From Candidatus Sulfotelmatobacter sp. (lineage in GTDB: Bacteria; Acidobacteriota; Terriglobia; Terriglobales; Acidobacteriaceae), in the NCBI GenBank assembly GCA_030038255.1, contig JASHPH010000042.1:1-55772 (forward strand): a stretch of 55,772 nt of DNA. The letters run 5' to 3'. Position 1 is the first letter of the stretch; every line of letters starts with the position of its first letter. The translations under genes were made by a program, and so were the position numbers. The notes beneath the pieces are model-generated. The model saw only the letters and a list, made by a program, of their open reading frames with translations, did no database searches and had not been told where the DNA came from. Shown piece by piece: positions 43,206 to 53,052 of this stretch.

Positions 43206-43371
43206 GCGGTTCGGCTCAACAAGAATCATCGCGCAGTATCTGCAGCGCCAACAGGCCACACGATTCGTAGGAAAACCCTATGCTAGAATTCGCTCACGCT
43301 CGGGCGAAAAATCAGCCGCGTCGAGCGCTACCAAACTTCCTCATAAATTGACCTGGTAATGCGGAGATCCG

Positions 43372-44127
43372 GTGGGTAGCGAAGCCAACAAATCAGATCC
43401 CAACGTCACTACTGCCACTCTAGCCTGCAGCCAGTGCGGAGCCAGCCTGCCGGAGGGCTCGCAATTCTGCCTGAAATGTGGCAAACCGATCAGCGTCGGC
43501 TCGAAAAAGACCGATGCGACGGACTCTTCGCCCGAAGTGCAAATCCTTCCGGTCGCAGTTCCGCCCAAACCGCGCAAGCGGCGCGTGTTTCTCTGGGTGA
43601 TGCTGGCGTTGTTTCTCCTGGCAGTCGCGTGGGTCGTGACCAGCGACAGCTTCGTGGCGCAAGGCATTCAGGAGCTAGTGGGATGGAAGCACGACCAGTC
43701 CATCCTGGACACGCCCTTTACGGTGGGGCCGCACACGTTCCGCTACTACAAGTTCTCCTTGCCGGAAGGCTCGATGAACGTGTCGATTGTGGGCGAGTTC
43801 ACATCTGCGATGGATACGCGTGGCGGCAAACAGGACGACAGCTCCGACAACAACATTGAAGTCTTCGTTTTGAGCGAACCCGCTTTCACCGTCTGGGAGA
43901 AGGGATACGCCACCAGTTCAGTTTACGAGAGCGGCCGTGTCGCGCAAGGCTCGCTGCAGAGCGTGCTGCCGCCGGGCGCGAGAATCTACTATCTCATTTT
44001 CAGCAACAAGTTCGCGCCCAAGACCGCGAAGAGCGTCCACGCCACCGTGCTGCTCCGCTACAAGAGCTGGCTGCCGCGCTGGGTGCGGGCGATGAAGGAA
44101 CGGTTCTGGAGCTGGATCGGGGCGTAA
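43372..44127 (+). CDS. Zinc-ribbon membrane protein of unknown function
   Basis: A 251-aa protein. It starts with a zinc ribbon (CSQCGASLPEGSQFCLKCGK), then a basic linker and one membrane helix (VFLWVMLALFLLAVAWVV). The remaining 150 residues should lie outside the membrane and are rich in beta strands (HTFRYYKFSLPEGSMNVSI, VEVFVLSE-like and YYLIFSN). The start is GTG 43372, with GGAG 5 bases before it. The domain outside is not recognised. A zinc ribbon in front of a single helix occurs in many proteins of unknown role. Confidence 0.72.
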   Translation: MGSEANKSDPNVTTATLACSQCGASLPEGSQFCLKCGKPISVGSKKTDATDSSPEVQILPVAVPPKPRKRRVFLWVMLALFLLAVAWVVTSDSFVAQGIQELVGWKHDQSILDTPFTVGPHTFRYYKFSLPEGSMNVSIVGEFTSAMDTRGGKQDDSSDNNIEVFVLSEPAFTVWEKGYATSSVYESGRVAQGSLQSVLPPGARIYYLIFSNKFAPKTAKSVHATVLLRYKSWLPRWVRAMKERFWSWIGA

Positions 44128-44151
44128 CTGCCGATTTGGCCTCGGAGGACG

Positions 44152-44511
44152 TTACTGAGGCTTCGCGGGAGCTGTCTCCTGTGCTGGCGGCGAGTCGGAT
44201 GGTGGCTGCTTGCATTGTTTGCGAGCATCTTCCAGGTCGGCGAGCTGATAGTCAGGGCGCATGACCACGATGCGCCCACCCTTCTGTTGTAGCTCGCGAA
44301 CGTCGCCATCACCGAGCTCCGAACGCCACTTAAAACCGGGCGGATAGTCGCCTTCTACGAAATCAAACGGCCGGTGAGGGTGGAGGCGCGACATGTTCTC
44401 AGAGAACTTGTGCACGTGGCGTTTCACGATGACACAGGGCTGGTCCGCTGCGAGAGCCGCGGGACAGATCAGGATAACGCATATCCAAAGCGGTCGATTC
44501 GCAAAGCTCAC
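44152..44511 (-). CDS. Small exported protein of unknown function
   Basis: A 119-aa protein. It has a signal peptide (SFANRPLWICVILICPAALA) and a mature part of about 97 residues with two cysteines that could form a disulfide (DQPCVIV and RKQCKQP). The C-terminal tail is rich in Pro and Ala. GTG 44511 has GGAGGT 6 bases upstream. It lies 54 bases after ftsK on the same strand and may be in its transcript. I do not recognise a family. Confidence 0.65.
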   Translation of the reverse strand: MSFANRPLWICVILICPAALAADQPCVIVKRHVHKFSENMSRLHPHRPFDFVEGDYPPGFKWRSELGDGDVRELQQKGGRIVVMRPDYQLADLEDARKQCKQPPSDSPPAQETAPAKPQ

Positions 44512-44565
44512 TGTACACCTCCGCCGAGCAGTTGCTGCAGATCCGCTCTTGGGGTACGCATTGTA

Positions 44566-47001
44566 CTACCGCATCGACTCTTCGATTTCTGAAATCCAGT
44601 CCGGACGCTTCAACACTTCGCGCGGCTTGGGGCCGTCGGCGGCACCTACGATGCCATCCTGCTCCATCAGGTCGATGAGGTGCGCCGCACGGCCGTAGCC
44701 GATGCGCAGGCGGCGCTGCAGCAGGGAAGTCGAGGCCTTGCCGAACTCGACCACCAGTTTCACAGCGTCGTTGTACAGGGGATCGTCTTCGCCCTCGCCG
44801 TCGTCGAGCGGACCGCCGTCGTTGGTGCCGATCGCAGGTTCGTGCTCGTCTTTCGGCACTTCGAGGAAGCGCTCCTGATACTCAGCCGTGCCCTGCGCCT
44901 TCCAGAACTCAACCACCGCAGCAATTTCTTTCTCGGTGACGAACGGTGCGTGTAGCCGGTGTACGCGCGCCGATCCTGAGGGCAGATAGAGCATGTCGCC
45001 CTTGCCGAGCAAGGCCTCGGCGCCGTTGGCGTCGAGAATGGTGCGCGAGTCAACTTTCGTCGCGACGCGGAAGGAAACGCGCGCTGGGAAGTTCGCCTTG
45101 ATCAATCCCGTAATCACATCGACCGAGGGCCGTTGCGTCGCGAGCACCAGGTGAATGCCGACGGCGCGCGCCATCTGCGCCAGCCGCGTGATCGATTCCT
45201 CGACGTTGGACGAATCGAGCATCATCAGGTCGGCCAGTTCGTCGATGATGATGACAATGTAGGGAATTGGCTTGTCGTCAGCTTCTGATTCTTCGGCGAA
45301 CAGGCTGGGCGTCTCCGACTGATCGAACAGGCGGTTGTACTGATCAATATTGCGCACGCCTTTCGAGGCCAGCAGCTTCAGCCGCCGCTCCATTTCGCGC
45401 ACGGCGTTACGCAGCGCATTGGCCGCAAGTTTCGGCTCGGTGATGATGGGCGTGTAAAGATGCGGAATGCCTTCGTAGTTGCCGAGTTCGAGTCGCTTCG
45501 GGTCGACCAGAATCAGTCGCACCTGATCGGGCGTCGCCTTGTACAGGATCGACATGATCATGGCGTTGATGGCCACGCTCTTGCCCGTTCCAGTCGATCC
45601 TGCGATCAGAAGGTGCGGCATGCCCGTCAGTTCGGCGGTGACGATGCGGCCATTGATGTCCTTGCCCATCGCCAGGGTGAGCTTCGATTTCGAGCCCAGA
45701 AATTCCTGCGACTCGATGTTCTCCCTCAGCCAGATGATTTCGCGCTGCCGGTTCGGCACCTGAATGCCGACCGTGCTCTTGCCCGGCATGCGCTCGATGA
45801 GAATGCTTTCGGCCTTCAGCGCCAGGCAAAGGTCGTCCGAAAGATTGGTGATGCGGCTGTATTTGATGCCGGCTTCGGGCTTGAACTCGAATGTGGTGAC
45901 GACCGGGCCGGGATTGATCTGCGTGACCTGACCGTGCACGTCGAACTCGGCGTACTTCTCCGTGAGCACCTGCGCTAGCAGCTTGAGTTCGTCGGCATCG
46001 ACGGCCTGCTGCTCGTCAGGACGTTGCAGCAGGCTGCTCGAGGGCAGTTTGTAGCCGCCGGCGATGCGCGGCATCGTGGTCTTGGCCTTGTGGCCGCTGT
46101 CGGCGCGCTCGGAAACTTCGGGGTCGGAAACGTTTTCGGTGGGCAATGCTTTCGGGAGCGAATCCGCGAGGATTCCGCCACTGCTGGCCGCTGTCTGGGG
46201 TACGGGCTTCTCCGCGGTCTCCTCGGCGGTCCCTCCTTCGGCCATCATGCGCTCGATACCGGTTCGGCGGGGGTCGGATGCTGAGACGGGTTGCGTAGTC
46301 TGCGGACGCGACTGGATCAACTGCGTCTTCACTACCGGCTTCGAGATGCGGCGCTGCTCCAGTTCCTTCTGCTGGCGCCTGCGGGCACGCTCCTCTTGCC
46401 AGTCCTTGTGGCGATTCCACAACGCAGTGGTGAAGGCGAAGCGAGTCGGCGCCCACAATTGAAGGGATGAGAATGAAAAAGCGGTCGAAAGATACAGCGC
46501 GACCGCGAGAATCGTCGCGCAGACGATGTAAGCGCCCACGAGATTCAAGTAGTGAATGAGAAAGTCGCCGACCACGCGGCCGAGCAAGCCTTCGATCGGA
46601 ATCACGTGCAGCCAGCGCAAATGCCCCGGCAGAAGCGCCAGCAGCGCCGGGACGAACATGACCAGCCAGATCCCGCCCAGGCTCTTGGCCACCGGCGACT
46701 GCACTTTGATCGAACGAAACCAGCGCAGGCCGAGCATCGTGGGGAAGATCGCGAGCAGGAATGCACCGACGCCGAAGAACTGCAAGAGAGCATCGGCAGT
46801 GTAAGCGCCCACCACGCCGATCCAGTTGCGGGCGGCGTGCGAGCCGGTCAAGACCGAGGCGCTGTTCCACGAAGGATCGAGCGGAGAATAGGAGGCGAGC
46901 GAGAGGAAAAGGAGGAGCGCAGAGACGCACAGCAGGAATCCGACCAGCTCGTTGAGCCGCCGGTTCCCGGTGGGCACAAAAATAGTCGCCAGATAATCCA
47001 T
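44566..47001 (-). CDS. ftsK: DNA translocase FtsK/SpoIIIE
   Basis: About 811 aa. Four or five membrane helices lie in the first 190 residues, then a linker rich in charged residues. The motor domain has Walker A (GSTGTGKSVAINAM) and Walker B (IPYIVIIIDELADLMM), with the conserved LVDPKRLELG and LATQRPSVDVITG. The C-terminal gamma winged helix (ASTSLLQRRLRIGYGRAAHL) should read KOPS-type DNA signals. FtsK moves chromosome ends through the closing septum. ATG 47001 fits the first helix; TTG 47049 gives 16 more residues without clear purpose. Confidence 0.95.
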   Translation of the reverse strand: MDYLATIFVPTGNRRLNELVGFLLCVSALLLFLSLASYSPLDPSWNSASVLTGSHAARNWIGVVGAYTADALLQFFGVGAFLLAIFPTMLGLRWFRSIKVQSPVAKSLGGIWLVMFVPALLALLPGHLRWLHVIPIEGLLGRVVGDFLIHYLNLVGAYIVCATILAVALYLSTAFSFSSLQLWAPTRFAFTTALWNRHKDWQEERARRRQQKELEQRRISKPVVKTQLIQSRPQTTQPVSASDPRRTGIERMMAEGGTAEETAEKPVPQTAASSGGILADSLPKALPTENVSDPEVSERADSGHKAKTTMPRIAGGYKLPSSSLLQRPDEQQAVDADELKLLAQVLTEKYAEFDVHGQVTQINPGPVVTTFEFKPEAGIKYSRITNLSDDLCLALKAESILIERMPGKSTVGIQVPNRQREIIWLRENIESQEFLGSKSKLTLAMGKDINGRIVTAELTGMPHLLIAGSTGTGKSVAINAMIMSILYKATPDQVRLILVDPKRLELGNYEGIPHLYTPIITEPKLAANALRNAVREMERRLKLLASKGVRNIDQYNRLFDQSETPSLFAEESEADDKPIPYIVIIIDELADLMMLDSSNVEESITRLAQMARAVGIHLVLATQRPSVDVITGLIKANFPARVSFRVATKVDSRTILDANGAEALLGKGDMLYLPSGSARVHRLHAPFVTEKEIAAVVEFWKAQGTAEYQERFLEVPKDEHEPAIGTNDGGPLDDGEGEDDPLYNDAVKLVVEFGKASTSLLQRRLRIGYGRAAHLIDLMEQDGIVGAADGPKPREVLKRPDWISEIEESMR

Positions 47002-47198
47002 GAGGCCGGACTTACCCACCGGAGACACTACAGCCCTCCGGTGCCGCAATCGGCCAGAGCCCTTACATTATGCCAAGAAGCCGCTGTTGGGACAATCGAG
47101 GAATTGGACTGTAGTGCTCAGATGGTTTCCCGGAGAGCGGCCTATCGGCTACGACAGATGGCGAAGCTGATGCAGACGAAGTAGAATTCCGCGGAGCT

Positions 47199-48071
47199 TC
47201 ACTGCAGGTGCATCACAAACGCCAGTGCGATTACGACGACGCCCGCGATAATGCGATAGACGATGAACACGCGCAGGCTGTTTGATTGCAGGTAGCGGAT
47301 CAACCAGGCGATCGCGGCATAGCCCACCAGCGCAGAAACGACAATTCCCACCAGAAACGGTGCATGCATGCCGGCGGGAAGGCCCTCTTTGCGAAGTTCA
47401 TGGGCTTTGAGCAGCGCAGCTCCGGCGATGAGCGGTGTCGAGAGCAGGAAGCTGAAGCGGACGGCGGCTTCGCGCGTCAGGTTGCGGAACAGGCCGGCCG
47501 TGATGGTTGATCCCGAGCGCGAGACGCCGGGAATAAGAGCGAAGGCTTGAGCTACGCCGATGATGAGGGAATCGACGAGAGAAATTTGCGTCAGCGGCTT
47601 GTTGAGGGTGCCGACTTTTTCTCCCAGCCACATCAGAAGGGCCACGACGATGAGGGCACTGGCGATCAGAAAAATGTGCTCGCGGAAGTATTCTTCGGCA
47701 TTGTGCTCCAGTAGCTTCCCGGCGATGCCGCCAGGAATTGTAGCGAGGGCCAGAAACCAGAGTAGCATTCGCTCTTCCTTTTGCTCTTCGACGGTCAGGT
47801 TCGTATCGGAAGCACCCGATTCCGAGAAGCGAACAACTTTTCCGCCCAGCGCCGCGCGCACGATCTGGAACCAGGTTCGCCGAAAGTAAAAGAGCACCGA
47901 AACCAGGGTTCCGAAGTGCAGAGCAACGTCAAAGCTGAGCTCGTGCGCCGGCGAGAGCTCGTTCCAGCCGAGCAGGCGCCGCACGATGATGAGGTGTCCG
48001 GAGCTGGAAATGGGGATGAATTCCCCCAGTCCTTGAACGATGGCAAGAACCACTGCTTGATAGATGGGCAA
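47199..48071 (-). CDS. uppP: Undecaprenyl-diphosphatase
   Basis: A 290-aa membrane protein of the BacA/UppP family. The two signature motifs are GLGEFIPISSSGHLI near residue 15 and PGVSRSGSTITAGL near residue 150. About eight helices are visible. It removes one phosphate from undecaprenyl diphosphate so the lipid carrier can be used again in cell-wall synthesis. The C-terminus ends with a hydrophobic helix (FIVYRIIAGVVVIALAFVMH). The gene for synthesis of the carrier lies at 37945. Confidence 0.95.
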   Translation of the reverse strand: MPIYQAVVLAIVQGLGEFIPISSSGHLIIVRRLLGWNELSPAHELSFDVALHFGTLVSVLFYFRRTWFQIVRAALGGKVVRFSESGASDTNLTVEEQKEERMLLWFLALATIPGGIAGKLLEHNAEEYFREHIFLIASALIVVALLMWLGEKVGTLNKPLTQISLVDSLIIGVAQAFALIPGVSRSGSTITAGLFRNLTREAAVRFSFLLSTPLIAGAALLKAHELRKEGLPAGMHAPFLVGIVVSALVGYAAIAWLIRYLQSNSLRVFIVYRIIAGVVVIALAFVMHLQ

Positions 48072-48179
48072 GGTCAGTCCGTGTTTCGATCAGGATGGTG
48101 CGACGGTTGAATGTAAAAGATAAAAGAGAGTCTTTGCGCGCGCAAGAGCAAGATGGCGGTTGTTCCCGGCGGAGCATCC

Positions 48180-48484
48180 TCACACCTGCGGTCGGTCCAA
48201 TTTCTTCTTTCGATAAATCAGGATCGCACGCACACTGGCATAAAGCGCGGCGTTCAGGAGTGCAATTAGTATCCAGAGGAAGTACTACGGGCGCGTACCC
48301 ATTTCTACATCGCGGATAAAAATCCATAACAACGAGGGAGGGCAGAGGACAACGAAGACGAGCATCGCGACCGGGTTGAGCGCGTGGACCAGACTTCCAG
48401 AATGAGCCGATAGGAGAAAAGTGCAGCCGTGACTCCAAAGCCTAACTTTGCGAAGCGAAAAATCGCTCGAAGATGAGGCGGCAT
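48180..48484 (-). pseudogene. Small membrane protein, frameshifted with an internal stop
   Basis: ATG 48484 codes for PPHLRAIFRFAKLGFGVTAA and a first helix. Near 48390 a shift is needed to read on: GSLVHALNPVAMLVFVVLC, PPSLLWIFIRDVE. A TAG at 48285-48287 then interrupts a third helix, YFLWILIALLNAALYASV, which is followed by RAILIYRKKK and a TGA at 48180. The three hydrophobic segments in a row would be a sensible small membrane protein of about 100 residues. The family is not known to me by name. Confidence 0.5.
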
Positions 48485-48488
48485 ACCG

Positions 48489-49454
48489 TCAGTTGCTCGC
48501 ATTCCCCCAGGTCGGAACGCCCTGCTGCACATAAAAAATCAGCTTCTGCGCCCGCAAGGCCCAGTCACTCTGGCCATACTGACCCACGATTCTCTGCGCC
48601 AAGGCTAGCGAGCGGTTCTTCGATTCTTCCGATTTTTTCTGATTGGCTTCTGTCTTGTAGATTTCGATCAACGCCGAGCGGCGCCAGGCGGCATCATACA
48701 GCGCTTCCGCCGCGGCCGGAGACTGTTCGTGGTCCTTGGCGTAACTCTCATACAGATCGGCTTCTTTGTCCGGGCACTTCGACGCACCCTGCCAGTCGCC
48801 GCAAAGTTTGTTCTCGATGAGGTGAAATGCGGCGAGGTCGGCCCACTTAGTGCCGGGAAATTTCTTCATTACCAGCCGCATCCACTGTTCGTCGATCTGG
48901 CCGCGCATGTAAGCTTCGCGCTCGCGCGCCGAAGGACGCGTCATTACGTCGGAACGCTCGATTTGCCAGCGAACGTCGGCGGCGCGGTACAGGCCCTCGG
49001 CCGCCAGCGGCGATGTGGGAAACAGGTCATAGACGCGATAGTAAAGCCGCATGGCATCCTGCGCGGCATCGCGGCGTCCACGGCGGCGGCTGGCTTGATC
49101 TTCGGAATCGGCAGCCTCGCCGAACACGATCTTGTCGCCGTTGGGCGTCGAGTTCGTGACCAGTGCCTTGCTCGAGACCCATCCCGTGACGGTTTTGCCG
49201 CGCGATTCGGGATCATCTTCGTCAGCGTCCCGCCTCGGTTCCTTGAGAATTGCCTCCACTTGGGTCCAGTCGTGCGTCGAGTTGAGAATGATGAGTTCGT
49301 GTCCGCGTTCTGCATCGGCGAGTTTGGCGGCGTCGGCGCTGGGGGAGACGCGAACGGATTCCTCGGCCACCAGAGTGCCGCGCGGTCCTTGCCCGAAGGC
49401 GAGGTTCGTGAAAAACAGCAAAGCAGCGGGAAGGAGAACCAAGTGCAACTTCAT
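48489..49454 (-). CDS. Exported SH3-like / helical-repeat protein
   Basis: About 321 aa. A signal peptide is visible (MKLHLVLLPAALLFFTNLAF). The first 90 residues have an SH3b-like pattern (VAEESVRVSPSADAAKLADA, ELIILNSTHDWTQVEA, VTGWVSSKAL). The rest is helical with TPR-like elements (AMRLYYRVYDLFPTSPLAAE, FPGTKWADLAAFHLIE, SPAAAEALYDAAWRR, QYGQSDWALRAQKLIF). Such proteins often bind peptidoglycan or partner proteins. The function is not known. ATG 49454 matches the signal peptide. Confidence 0.68.
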   Translation of the reverse strand: MKLHLVLLPAALLFFTNLAFGQGPRGTLVAEESVRVSPSADAAKLADAERGHELIILNSTHDWTQVEAILKEPRRDADEDDPESRGKTVTGWVSSKALVTNSTPNGDKIVFGEAADSEDQASRRRGRRDAAQDAMRLYYRVYDLFPTSPLAAEGLYRAADVRWQIERSDVMTRPSAREREAYMRGQIDEQWMRLVMKKFPGTKWADLAAFHLIENKLCGDWQGASKCPDKEADLYESYAKDHEQSPAAAEALYDAAWRRSALIEIYKTEANQKKSEESKNRSLALAQRIVGQYGQSDWALRAQKLIFYVQQGVPTWGNASN

Positions 49455-49493
49455 AATTAGATTATTCGCTGGATGCACCTTGCTTGCAACGGG

Positions 49494-50483
49494 TCAGGAC
49501 CGGCGCAGTTGCTCAAGCATCGCCGGCTCGATGTTTCCGCCGGAGATAATGGCGACGTTGAGCTTCGTATTGGGCAAGTGAGCGCGCCGGAAAAGGAATC
49601 CGGCGGCGGCGACAGCGCCGCTCGGTTCGGCCACAGTCGCGGGATTCGCAGCGAGCAGCCTCATGGCTTGCCGGATTTCGTCTTCGGTGACGGTGACGAT
49701 GTCATCGACATACTTCTGCATGTGCTCGAAATTGATGGTGCCGATGCTCTGCGTGCGCAGGCCGTCGGCGATGGTGCGGGAGACTTGCTCGGCAGGGAAC
49801 TGAACGATCTTTCCGGCGCGTAGGCTGGCTTGGGCGTCTGCGGCAAGTTCGGGTTCAACGCCAATGACTTTGACCTTGGGGTTAGTTAGCTTGACTGCCG
49901 TGGCGACGCCCGAGATGAGGCCTCCGCCGCCGATGGGCGAAAAGACGGCGTCGACTTCAGGCATGTCTTCCAGGATTTCCAGCCCGATCGTACCCTGGCC
50001 GGCGATGATTTTTTCGTCGTTATAGGGAGGGACGATGATGTATCCGTGCAGCGCGGCGAGTTCTTCGGCTTTAGCTTTGCGCTCATCGCTGCCGGGACCG
50101 ACGACGACGATTTCCGCCCAAAGTTTGGCCGTCGCTTCGCGCTTGATGGTGGGTGCGTTGTTGGGCATTACAATAACCGCTTTCACCTTGAGTGCTCGCG
50201 CGGCATAGGCGACGCCTTGCGCGTGATTGCCGCTGGAGTAGGAAATGACGCCGCGTTTGCGCTCTTCATCGCAGAGCGATGCGATCTTGTTGTAGGCCCC
50301 ACGCAGCTTGAACGCACCGATGGGCTGCTGGTTTTCGGGCTTGAGCAGCAGCCGGGCTTCGCCCGGCCGGACAGCCGAGGGCGGCTGTCCCCACGTGGTC
50401 TGTGGCAGCTCGATCAGCCGTGTGCGAACGGCGACACCCCGGATGCGTGATTGGGCGGAGTGAAGGTCGGAGAGGGTGATCAT
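49494..50483 (-). CDS. Threonine/serine dehydratase-like PLP enzyme
   Basis: A 329-aa enzyme of PLP fold type II. The PLP lysine is in PIGAFKLRGAYNK. Further motifs are SSGNHAQGVAYAAR, the phosphate-binding SPIGGGGLISGV and EPSGAVAAA near the end. Its length, without the regulatory ACT domain, fits a catabolic threonine dehydratase or a serine racemase-type enzyme, so I give no gene symbol. It is the gene directly after RNase J on the minus strand, 20 bases away. Confidence 0.88.
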   Translation of the reverse strand: MITLSDLHSAQSRIRGVAVRTRLIELPQTTWGQPPSAVRPGEARLLLKPENQQPIGAFKLRGAYNKIASLCDEERKRGVISYSSGNHAQGVAYAARALKVKAVIVMPNNAPTIKREATAKLWAEIVVVGPGSDERKAKAEELAALHGYIIVPPYNDEKIIAGQGTIGLEILEDMPEVDAVFSPIGGGGLISGVATAVKLTNPKVKVIGVEPELAADAQASLRAGKIVQFPAEQVSRTIADGLRTQSIGTINFEHMQKYVDDIVTVTEDEIRQAMRLLAANPATVAEPSGAVAAAGFLFRRAHLPNTKLNVAIISGGNIEPAMLEQLRRS

Positions 50484-50503
50484 CGGGCTCAGGCTGCAGT
50501 TTC

Positions 50504-52168
50504 CTAGATCTCTAGGATCACGGGCATGATCAGCGGGCGCTTCTGGCTTTGCTTGGAGATATAGCGCTTGAGGTCGGCGCGGATTTTCTCTTTGATTACG
50601 CCGTAGTCGCCTTTTTCTTCCTCGCTCGATTGCTCGAGCGTTTCCATGACGATCTGACGGGCACCATCCATGAATCCATCTTCACCGACGTTGAAGCCGC
50701 GGGTCACGATTTCAGGAGCCGTTTCGACCTCTCCTGACAGCTTGTTGATGGCAATGATGGGCAGTACGATGCCGTCTTCGCTCAGGTGACGGCGGTCTTT
50801 GATGATGAGGTCTTCCACCACGTCGGTGCGGTTTCCGGAGTCGATGCAGACGCGGCCGACATTCACCTTGCCCGTCTTGCGTGCACCGAGTTCGTCGAAT
50901 TCGAGAATGTCGCCGCTCTCGATCAGCATGGCCTTGCCCACAGATCCGTGCATGGCCGCCGCCATTTCTGTGTGCAGCTTCAGTTGTCGGTACTCTCCGT
51001 GGATGGGAATGAAGTAGCGCGGCTTGACCAGATTGATGATGAGCTTGAGTTCTTCCTGGCTGGCGTGTCCGCTGACGTGCACAGGCGGCGACGTTCCATC
51101 TTCATAAATCACGTGCGCCTCGCGGCGGAAAAGGTGATCGATCATGCGGTAGATCGTCTTTTCGTTGCCCGGGATAATGCGCGACGAGAGGACGACGGTG
51201 TCGCCCTTTTCGATTTTGGCGTGTTTGTGATTGTCGACAGCGGCGCGCGAAAGGGCCGACATGGGCTCGCCCTGCGTGCCGCTGATCAGCACGCAGACTT
51301 TCTCCGGCGGGAAGTTTTTCATCTCGCCGGGATTGATGATGAGGCCCTCGGGAGCTTCGATGTAGCCAAGGTCTTCGGCAATTTCGGCAGAGTTGTTCAT
51401 CGACCGGCCGATGAACGCGATCTTCCGGCCATGCTCGCCGGCGAGCTCGACGGCAAGCTTGATGCGGTGAATCGAAGACGAGAAACACGAAATGAAAAGC
51501 CGGCGCCGGGTGTGGGCGAAAACTTCGTCGAACTTGCGGCGGACGGCGCGCTCGCTGGGTGTGTATCCCTTGCGCTCAACGTTGGTGGAATCCTGAAACA
51601 GCGCCAGCACGCCGGTTTTGCCGTACTCAGCGAACGTATGCAGGTCGAACAACCGGTTGTCGGTGGGCGTGGGGTCGACCTTGAAATCGCCAGTGTGGAT
51701 GACGACGCCGAGCGGCATGTGGATGGCCAGCGCGACGCAGTCCACCAGGCTGTGCGTCACCGCGATGGGGTGGATCGTGAACGCTCCGACCTTGAAGCGC
51801 TCGTTGGCGCGAATCTCGCGCAAGTCGGCGTCATCGAGCAGGCCGTGCTCGTCGAGTTTGTCTTCGACATAGGCGAGCGTGAACTCGGTGCCCCAGACCG
51901 GCACATTGAGTTCCGAGAGAATCCAGGGCAGCGCGCCGATGTGGTCCTCGTGGCCGTGCGTGAGGATGATGCCGCGGACCCGCGAGCGGTTTTCGATGAG
52001 ATACCGAATGTCGGGAACGACGATGTCAACGCCGAGCAGTTCAGCTTCGGGAAACATGAGGCCGGCGTCAATGACGATGATGTCGTCGCCCCAGCGCACG
52101 GCCATGCAGTTCATGCCGAACTCGCCCAGGCCGCCGAGGGGAATGATCTGAAGTTTTCCGCTGGGCAT
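50504..52168 (-). CDS. rnj: Ribonuclease J
   Basis: A 554-aa enzyme of the metallo-beta-lactamase / beta-CASP family. It has the zinc motif LTHGHEDHIGALPW, HTGDFKVDPTPTDNRL, DSTN and the beta-CASP region with SGTQGEPMSALSRA, ending with HVSGHASQEELKL and IHGEYRQLKLH. It degrades and processes mRNA and rRNA with 5'-exonuclease and endonuclease activity. It is the major RNase in bacteria that lack RNase E. The divergent 138-base region to the EcsC gene holds a 7-bp hairpin (52220-52238) in its leader. Confidence 0.93.
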   Translation of the reverse strand: MPSGKLQIIPLGGLGEFGMNCMAVRWGDDIIVIDAGLMFPEAELLGVDIVVPDIRYLIENRSRVRGIILTHGHEDHIGALPWILSELNVPVWGTEFTLAYVEDKLDEHGLLDDADLREIRANERFKVGAFTIHPIAVTHSLVDCVALAIHMPLGVVIHTGDFKVDPTPTDNRLFDLHTFAEYGKTGVLALFQDSTNVERKGYTPSERAVRRKFDEVFAHTRRRLFISCFSSSIHRIKLAVELAGEHGRKIAFIGRSMNNSAEIAEDLGYIEAPEGLIINPGEMKNFPPEKVCVLISGTQGEPMSALSRAAVDNHKHAKIEKGDTVVLSSRIIPGNEKTIYRMIDHLFRREAHVIYEDGTSPPVHVSGHASQEELKLIINLVKPRYFIPIHGEYRQLKLHTEMAAAMHGSVGKAMLIESGDILEFDELGARKTGKVNVGRVCIDSGNRTDVVEDLIIKDRRHLSEDGIVLPIIAINKLSGEVETAPEIVTRGFNVGEDGFMDGARQIVMETLEQSSEEEKGDYGVIKEKIRADLKRYISKQSQKRPLIMPVILEI

Positions 52169-52306
52169 GAGGTAAGGATGATGCTAGCAGGAGCAGTACC
52201 CAGTTGCCAGTACCCGGGCCCCAGCTGCCAGAGCTGGGCTGCGCTGAGTGCTGAGTAGCGGGCTCGTCGATGGCATTCCGGTTCGGCGTGCGATAAGGTT
52301 GAAGGA

Positions 52307-53005
52307 ATGGCGGAACAGCGCAAATCGTGGCTGCGACGGCGCGTGGAGAACGCGCTGGTTACGGGATTGACGCGCGCGTACTCGACGGTGCGCGTGGATC
52401 CGGCGAAGTTTTTGTTGCACCTCCGGGCGGCGTATGGCTTGCCCATCAGCGGATATCACGGCGTCCATTCGCTGGAAATCGGCGAGCTCGATTCTGTAAC
52501 CGACTCGATTATTCGCAGCGGAATGAAGCTGGCCGCTCTTGAAGGCGCAGGGCTGGGGATGGGCGGGCTGCTGACAATCGTGTCCGATCTCGGGATTCTG
52601 TCGGCAATCACCATGCGCACGATTCAGAAGCTGAGCCTGCTCTACGGATTCGAATTCAACACCGACGACGAAATCGCCGAATTATGGATTGCCGCCGCCA
52701 GCGCGGCGGGTGTAGACATCAGCCGGGAACTGCTCGAGAAAGAAGTGGTCAACAAATTCGTGCCGCGCGTGATCCAGCGCATTGCGGCGAGGGCCAGCGC
52801 CGAAGTAGTCGAGAAGTGGGCGGGTCGCATGATTCCGCTCGCCAGCGGCGCGATCGGAGCCGCGCTGAACTACTGGTTTGTACGGGCGTGGGGAGAACGA
52901 GCGAAGGCGCATTTTCGGGCGCGGCATCTGCAGTTGCGGCAACGAACCGAACGAGTAGCTGCGGACGAGCGGACCACGCGGCCGCAGCTTGTGCCCCCGA
53001 GCTAA
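52307..53005 (+). CDS. EcsC-family protein
   Basis: A 232-aa protein with the EcsC pattern: ENALVTGLTRAYSTVR, LEGAGLGMGGLLTIVSDLGI, LSAITMRTIQKLSLLYGFEF and a helical C-terminal part (VIQRIAARASAEVVEKWAGR, IPLASGAIGAALNYWFV). Two Gly-rich hydrophobic segments could insert into the membrane. EcsC proteins were named after a gene next to an ABC transporter of Bacillus; the molecular role is not known. It is transcribed away from rnj and converges on dapD. Confidence 0.8.
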   Translation: MAEQRKSWLRRRVENALVTGLTRAYSTVRVDPAKFLLHLRAAYGLPISGYHGVHSLEIGELDSVTDSIIRSGMKLAALEGAGLGMGGLLTIVSDLGILSAITMRTIQKLSLLYGFEFNTDDEIAELWIAAASAAGVDISRELLEKEVVNKFVPRVIQRIAARASAEVVEKWAGRMIPLASGAIGAALNYWFVRAWGERAKAHFRARHLQLRQRTERVAADERTTRPQLVPPS

Positions 53006-53052
53006 TCAGCTAGCCGGCGGTGGATTTGAAAACTGTCAGTCCGCTACCCGGT

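Noticed and set aside
49494-50483. Naming this gene ilvA
   Set aside because: The ACT regulatory domain of biosynthetic IlvA is missing, so catabolic dehydratase or serine racemase is equally possible.
50786-52258. Long open frame antisense to RNase J
   Set aside because: RNase J is complete on the minus strand; the antisense frame is compositional.
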